A program made the translations under genes and the position numbers. A stretch of 8,797 bases of DNA from an uncultured Oscillospiraceae bacterium (GTDB lineage: Bacteria; Bacillota; Clostridia; Oscillospirales; Oscillospiraceae): positions 1 to 8,797 of the forward strand of contig CAAERF010000179.1 of NCBI GenBank assembly GCA_900758315.1, in the 5' to 3' direction. Under the pieces are notes generated by a model. It made no database searches and was not told the DNA's origin. It worked only from the letters and a program-made list of their open reading frames with translations. Shown one piece after another: positions 6,310 to 8,797 of this stretch; position 1 is the stretch's first letter, and every line of letters begins with the position of its first letter.

Positions 6310-6747
6310 ATGAAATTTTTAGTAATTAACGGGCCCAACCTGAATCTGCTGGGGAGCCGGGAGCCCGGTATCTATGGCAGCAATTCCTATGACGGGCTCT
6401 GCAAGCGGCTGACCGCCTACGCCGAGGCCCATGACAGCACGGTGGATTTCTGCCAGTCCAACTACGAGGGAGCGCTGATCGACGCCATTCACGGTGCGCA
6501 GGGTGTGTATGACGCCATCGTCATGAATCCAGGGGCGTTTACCCACTATAGCATTGCGCTGCTGGATGCGTTGAAAGCGGTAGATGTCCCCTGTGTGGAG
6601 GTCCACATCTCCAATATCCACCAGCGGGAGGAGTTTCGCCACCACTCCGTCACCGCGGCGGCCTGTGTCGGGCAGATCTGCGGACTGGGCTTTTACGGCT
6701 ACGAGGCGGCGATGGCGTTTTTCCTGGCCCGGGAACAGGAAGTATAA
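6310..6747 (+). CDS. aroQ: 3-dehydroquinate dehydratase, type II
   Basis: The 145-aa enzyme dehydrates 3-dehydroquinate to 3-dehydroshikimate, step 3 of the pathway; the family forms dodecamers. The fold signature is INGPNLNLLGSREPGIYG (6-23), with the catalytic Tyr at 22. NPGAFTHYSIALLDAL (73-88) carries the active-site Asn73, and VEVHISNIHQREEFRHHS (96-113) carries His99 and Arg110. The frame is open upstream to 6256, but ATG 6310 gives the usual MKFLVINGPN beginning and has GGGAG (6298-6302) 7 bases before it. The gene is the last of the operon, 62 bases after pheA, and a terminator follows 39 bases after its stop. It is not related to the AroQ-type chorismate mutase domain in pheA, despite the shared name. 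Confidence 0.95.
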   Translation: MKFLVINGPNLNLLGSREPGIYGSNSYDGLCKRLTAYAEAHDSTVDFCQSNYEGALIDAIHGAQGVYDAIVMNPGAFTHYSIALLDALKAVDVPCVEVHISNIHQREEFRHHSVTAAACVGQICGLGFYGYEAAMAFFLAREQEV

Positions 6748-6754
6748 AATACGA

Positions 6755-7261
6755 TCAGGGACGCGGGACAGCGTCCGACATGACAGGCACTCCTTCCAGC
6801 TGAAGGAGTGCTCTTTTTATGGAGAGCCCGCCGGAATAGCCGGTCAGACTGCCGTTGGCGCCCACTACACGGTGACAGGGAATCAGAATGGGGAGAGGAT
6901 TGCGCCCCACCGCGCCGCCCACGGCCTGGGCGGACATACGGGATTTTCCCAGCGCTGCCGCGGTTTTTCGAGCGATCGACCCGTAGGAGACCACCTGACC
7001 GTAGGGAATCTCCAGCAGAAAACGCCAGACCACCAGCTGAAAAGGGGTGCCGTCAGGGGCCAGAGGCGGGAGTTCACCGGGAATCTGGCCGGCAAAATAG
7101 GTGTCCAGCCAGCGGACGGTTGCCTGAAAGAGTGGTGGCAGAGGCTGTAGCAGATCGCCCGCCGTGTTCTCCTGAAAGCGAAGGGCGGTCAGGTGGATTC
7201 CGTCATCGCTGCACAGGGTGAGTGGCCCCAGTGGAGAGAGGTACTGTAATTGCTGTGGCAT
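6755..7261 (-). CDS. ogt: Methylated-DNA--[protein]-cysteine S-methyltransferase (O6-alkylguanine repair)
   Basis: The 168-aa suicide repair protein moves the alkyl group from O6-alkylguanine in DNA to its own cysteine. The active site is IPCHRVVG (127-134), with acceptor Cys129. IPYGQVVSYGSIA (85-97) is the start of the DNA-binding helix-turn-helix region, with Tyr93 at the base-flipping position. AQAVGGAVGRNP (111-122), NGSLTGYSGGL (136-146) and LLQLEG (152-157) are also family signatures. The residue 17 before the Cys, an arginine finger in human AGT, is Gln112 here. The length is normal for an Ogt without an Ada regulatory domain. The start is supported by AAGGAGG on the minus strand (7269-7275) at proper spacing and by a good promoter. 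The gene converges on aroQ with 7 bases between stop codons. No functional link to the aro operon is evident. Confidence 0.94.
   Translation of the reverse strand: MPQQLQYLSPLGPLTLCSDDGIHLTALRFQENTAGDLLQPLPPLFQATVRWLDTYFAGQIPGELPPLAPDGTPFQLVVWRFLLEIPYGQVVSYGSIARKTAAALGKSRMSAQAVGGAVGRNPLPILIPCHRVVGANGSLTGYSGGLSIKRALLQLEGVPVMSDAVPRP
6759..6776 (-). terminator. Weak candidate terminator hairpin at the end of ogt
   Basis: GGACGC (6759-6764) and GCGTCC (6771-6776) form a 6-bp GC-rich stem over the last codons of ogt. On the minus strand the next bases contain TATTTTAT about 9 bases on, which is too far for a strong intrinsic terminator. No better minus-strand terminator is visible before aroQ. 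Confidence 0.25.
6787..6818 (+). terminator. Intrinsic terminator of the aro operon, inside ogt
   Basis: A perfect 10-bp stem (6787-6796 with 6802-6811) with a 5-base loop is followed by TC and five T's (6814-6818). It is correctly oriented for the aro operon, 39 bases after aroQ stops. The same DNA, read on the other strand, encodes the conserved ALLQLEGV segment of the ogt protein. On the minus strand no T-run follows, so it should not stop ogt transcription. Confidence 0.87.
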
Positions 7262-7291
7262 GGGAGTTCCTCCTTTTTTAATCCTAATTCC

Positions 7292-7319
7292 ATTGTAAAA
7301 GAAAGGAAGAAAAAGTCAA
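7292..7319 (-). promoter_or_regulatory. Sigma-A-type promoter of ogt
   Basis: On the minus strand, TTGACT (7314-7319) and TACAAT (7292-7297) are separated by 16 bases. Both differ from consensus by one base. Transcription would begin near 7285, about 24 bases before the ogt start codon, leaving a short leader that contains the ribosome binding site. Confidence 0.78.
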
Positions 7320-7341
7320 GGAACAACCGAATACGGGCCTC

Positions 7342-7378
7342 CGGCGCAGGGGAAAAGCGTCGGCGCAGAGAGAAAAGC
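7342..7378. repeat. Imperfect direct repeat between the divergent promoters
   Basis: CGGCGCAG followed by a purine run and AAAAGC occurs twice, at 7342-7358 and 7361-7378. The copies differ by one inserted base and one substitution, and are offset by 19-20 bases, about two helical turns. They lie between the -35 boxes of ogt and the lipoprotein gene, where a shared regulator could bind. No known operator is recognised. Confidence 0.4.
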
Positions 7379-7401
7379 CACATTTTTGTGTCGGAAAACA
7401 G

Positions 7402-7430
7402 TTGCCCACAGAATCAAAATGGGGTATATT
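7402..7430 (+). promoter_or_regulatory. Sigma-A-type promoter of the BMP lipoprotein gene
   Basis: TTGCCC (7402-7407) and TATATT (7425-7430) are separated by the ideal 17 bases. The transcript would start near 7437, right at the 5' edge of the folded UTR element described next, leaving a UTR of about 63 bases. Confidence 0.72.
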
Positions 7431-7436
7431 ATAGGT

Positions 7437-7481
7437 ATCGTTAACGCAACACCCAGTGTTGCGCGGACAAAATTTAACGAT
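7437..7481 (+). promoter_or_regulatory. Two-part stem-loop in the 5' UTR of the lipoprotein gene
   Basis: An outer inverted repeat, ATCGTTAA (7437-7444) with TTAACGAT (7474-7481), encloses an inner perfect hairpin, CGCAACAC (7445-7452) with GTGTTGCG (7456-7463), with a 3-base CCA loop. The helices abut on the 5' side, and a 10-base single strand (7464-7473) lies on the 3' side. The structure spans almost the whole UTR up to the ribosome binding site at 7485-7490. It may stabilise the mRNA, control translation, or act as DNA as an operator. It does not match a riboswitch class that I recognise. Confidence 0.55.
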
Positions 7482-7499
7482 TATTGGAGGAAATGAAAA

Positions 7500-8723
7500 A
7501 TGCAGAAAAAAATTCTTGCCCTGGTCCTGGCCTGCGCCATGATCATCGGCCTGACTTCCTGCGGACAGAGCGTTTCCGGCGACGGTTCCGCAGCATCCAC
7601 TGGTGCCGCTTCCACCGAGCCTGCGGCAGCTGACGGCGATGTCACCAAGGTCGGCTTCGTCTACATCGGCGACGACAGCGAAGCTTACACCGCAAACTTC
7701 ATCGCAGCTCAGACCGCTATCGAAGAAGAATTTGGCAACACCGTTGAAACCATGGCCAAGTACAATGTGGCAGAAGACGCCATCGAAGATCCCCTGGTGG
7801 AACTGTGCGAGGCTGGCTGCGACATCATCTTCACCACCAGCTTCGGCTACGGTGAGACCGCAAAGGAACTGGCTGTTCAGTATCCTGACATCCAGTTCTG
7901 CCAGGCAACCTGCGCCAACGCAGACGAAGAGACTGCCAACTATCACACCTACATGGGCACCATCTATCAGGGCCGCTATGTGGCTGGCATCGTGGCCGGC
8001 ATGAAGCTGAAGGCACTGATCGATGACGGAACCATCACTGAGGACAAGGCTAAGATCGGCTATGTGGCCGCCTATCCCTATGCAGAGGTTATCTCCGGCT
8101 ACACCGCATTCTTCCTGGGTGTCCGCTCTGTGGTTCCCGCTGCAACCATGGAAGTCAACTACACCAACTCCTGGGGCGACTATGACACCGAAAAGACCAT
8201 GGCAACCGCTATGATCGAAGATGGCTGCGTGATCATCTCCCAGCACTCCGACACCGAAGGCCCTGCGGAAGCTTGTGAGGATGCCTCCAAGAACGGCACC
8301 ACCGTGTTCCACGTGGGCTACAACCAGAGCATGGTTGACATCGCTCCCAATACCAGCCTGATCTCCAGCCGTATGGACTATGCTCCCTACGAGATCTCCG
8401 CTGTCCAGGCTGTCAAGGACGGCACCACCATCGATCCCGACACCTGGGCTGGCTTCGATAAGGGCTGGGTTGCAATGACCGACCTGAACACCGCAATCGC
8501 AGCAGAAGGTACTCAGGAGGCCATGGACGAGGCCATTAACGCCTTTAAGGATGGCTCCATGACCGCTACCGACGTCTTCAAGGGCGACTACAAGGGCACC
8601 AACCCCTCCGACAAGAACGATGTCATCGATCTGAACGAGGGCTTTGCTGAAAACAGCACCCAGTCTGCTCCGGCATTCAGCTACGTGCTGGATGACGTGA
8701 TCACCGTGGTGAATGCGAACTGA
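7500..8723 (+). CDS. BMP-family ABC transporter substrate-binding lipoprotein
   Basis: The 407-aa protein is a secreted, membrane-anchored solute receptor of the BMP/Med (PnrA-like) family, whose studied members mostly bind nucleosides or purines. Residues 1-20 are a lipoprotein signal peptide (positive QKK, hydrophobic core) with lipobox LTSC and lipidation at Cys21. Residues 22-46 are a Ser/Ala/Gly-rich linker. The two-lobed domain runs from about 49, with KVGFVYIGD (50-58), TTSFGYGETAKELAVQYPD (112-130), YMGTIYQGRYVAGIVAG (151-167), NYTNSWGDYDTEK (220-232) and VIISQHSDTEGPAEA (244-258). TGGAGG (7485-7490) lies 9 bases before ATG 7500; the ATG at 7493 is out of frame and too close. No ATPase or permease gene is in the window; they would be expected to the right. 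Codon use favours a few C- or T-ending codons and GAA, suggesting high expression. The substrate is inferred only from family. Confidence 0.92.
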   Translation: MQKKILALVLACAMIIGLTSCGQSVSGDGSAASTGAASTEPAAADGDVTKVGFVYIGDDSEAYTANFIAAQTAIEEEFGNTVETMAKYNVAEDAIEDPLVELCEAGCDIIFTTSFGYGETAKELAVQYPDIQFCQATCANADEETANYHTYMGTIYQGRYVAGIVAGMKLKALIDDGTITEDKAKIGYVAAYPYAEVISGYTAFFLGVRSVVPAATMEVNYTNSWGDYDTEKTMATAMIEDGCVIISQHSDTEGPAEACEDASKNGTTVFHVGYNQSMVDIAPNTSLISSRMDYAPYEISAVQAVKDGTTIDPDTWAGFDKGWVAMTDLNTAIAAEGTQEAMDEAINAFKDGSMTATDVFKGDYKGTNPSDKNDVIDLNEGFAENSTQSAPAFSYVLDDVITVVNAN

Positions 8724-8767
8724 GTTTTCTAACTCGTTTGCAGGCTGATTACAACGAAAAACATTTG

Positions 8768-8793
8768 GGCGGAGCCGGTGATCCGGCTCCGCC
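8768..8793 (+). terminator. GC-rich hairpin after the lipoprotein gene
   Basis: A perfect 11-bp stem (8768-8778 with 8783-8793) has a TGAT loop, extendable by two G-U pairs. It sits 44 bases after the lipoprotein stop and has an A-rich stretch on its left. The window ends 4 bases after the stem, so a T-run cannot be seen. It may be a full terminator, or a partial one that keeps the receptor mRNA more abundant than downstream transporter genes. Confidence 0.65.
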
Positions 8794-8797
8794 TGAA

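Noticed and set aside
7284..8312. 342-codon open frame on the minus strand opposite the lipoprotein gene.
   Set aside because: It would run over the ogt promoter and lies opposite a clear BMP-family protein. No domain is recognisable.
1..8797. CRISPR arrays, tRNA or rRNA genes, insertion sequences, phage or toxin-antitoxin genes.
   Set aside because: None is visible by reading both strands; all long stretches are explained by housekeeping genes and their control regions.

Overview
The window is GC-rich DNA that reads like a genome of the high-GC gut Clostridia. This is an inference from the protein flavour (a clostridial single-chain PurL end, a type I-beta DAHP synthase, a BMP-family lipoprotein with a Gram-positive style lipobox), strong AGGAGG-type ribosome binding sites and U-tract terminators. 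The genus cannot be named from sequence alone.

Layout. Positions 1-219 are the 3' end of purL (purine synthesis), followed by a long hairpin. Positions 280-634 hold no large gene but carry what looks like a complete attenuation leader. It has a promoter with an extended -10 box, a 33-codon leader ORF with eight aromatic codons (4 Phe, 2 Tyr, 2 Trp), a possible antiterminator, and a 13-bp terminator with a U-tract just before aroF. Positions 635-6747 are a six-gene same-strand operon for chorismate and phenylalanine synthesis: aroF (DAHP synthase), aroB, aroA, aroC, pheA (fused chorismate mutase/prephenate dehydratase) and aroQ (type II dehydroquinase). It covers steps 1, 2, 3, 6 and 7 of the shikimate pathway plus the branch to phenylpyruvate. 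aroE, aroK and tyrA are not here. The operon terminator lies inside the 3' end of the convergent gene ogt.

Positions 6755-7261 (minus strand) encode a methylated-DNA-protein-cysteine methyltransferase with its own promoter. A divergent intergenic region (7262-7499) follows, with two promoters facing apart, an imperfect direct repeat between them, and a folded 5' UTR. It leads into a BMP-family ABC-transporter substrate-binding lipoprotein (7500-8723), likely for nucleosides. A strong GC-rich hairpin at the right edge closes this unit or separates it from transporter genes beyond the window.

The most interesting signal is the aromatic-rich leader peptide and attenuator ahead of aroF. It suggests ribosome-mediated attenuation that senses Phe, Tyr and Trp together and controls the common aromatic pathway. 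In Firmicutes such genes are more often under T-box or protein control.
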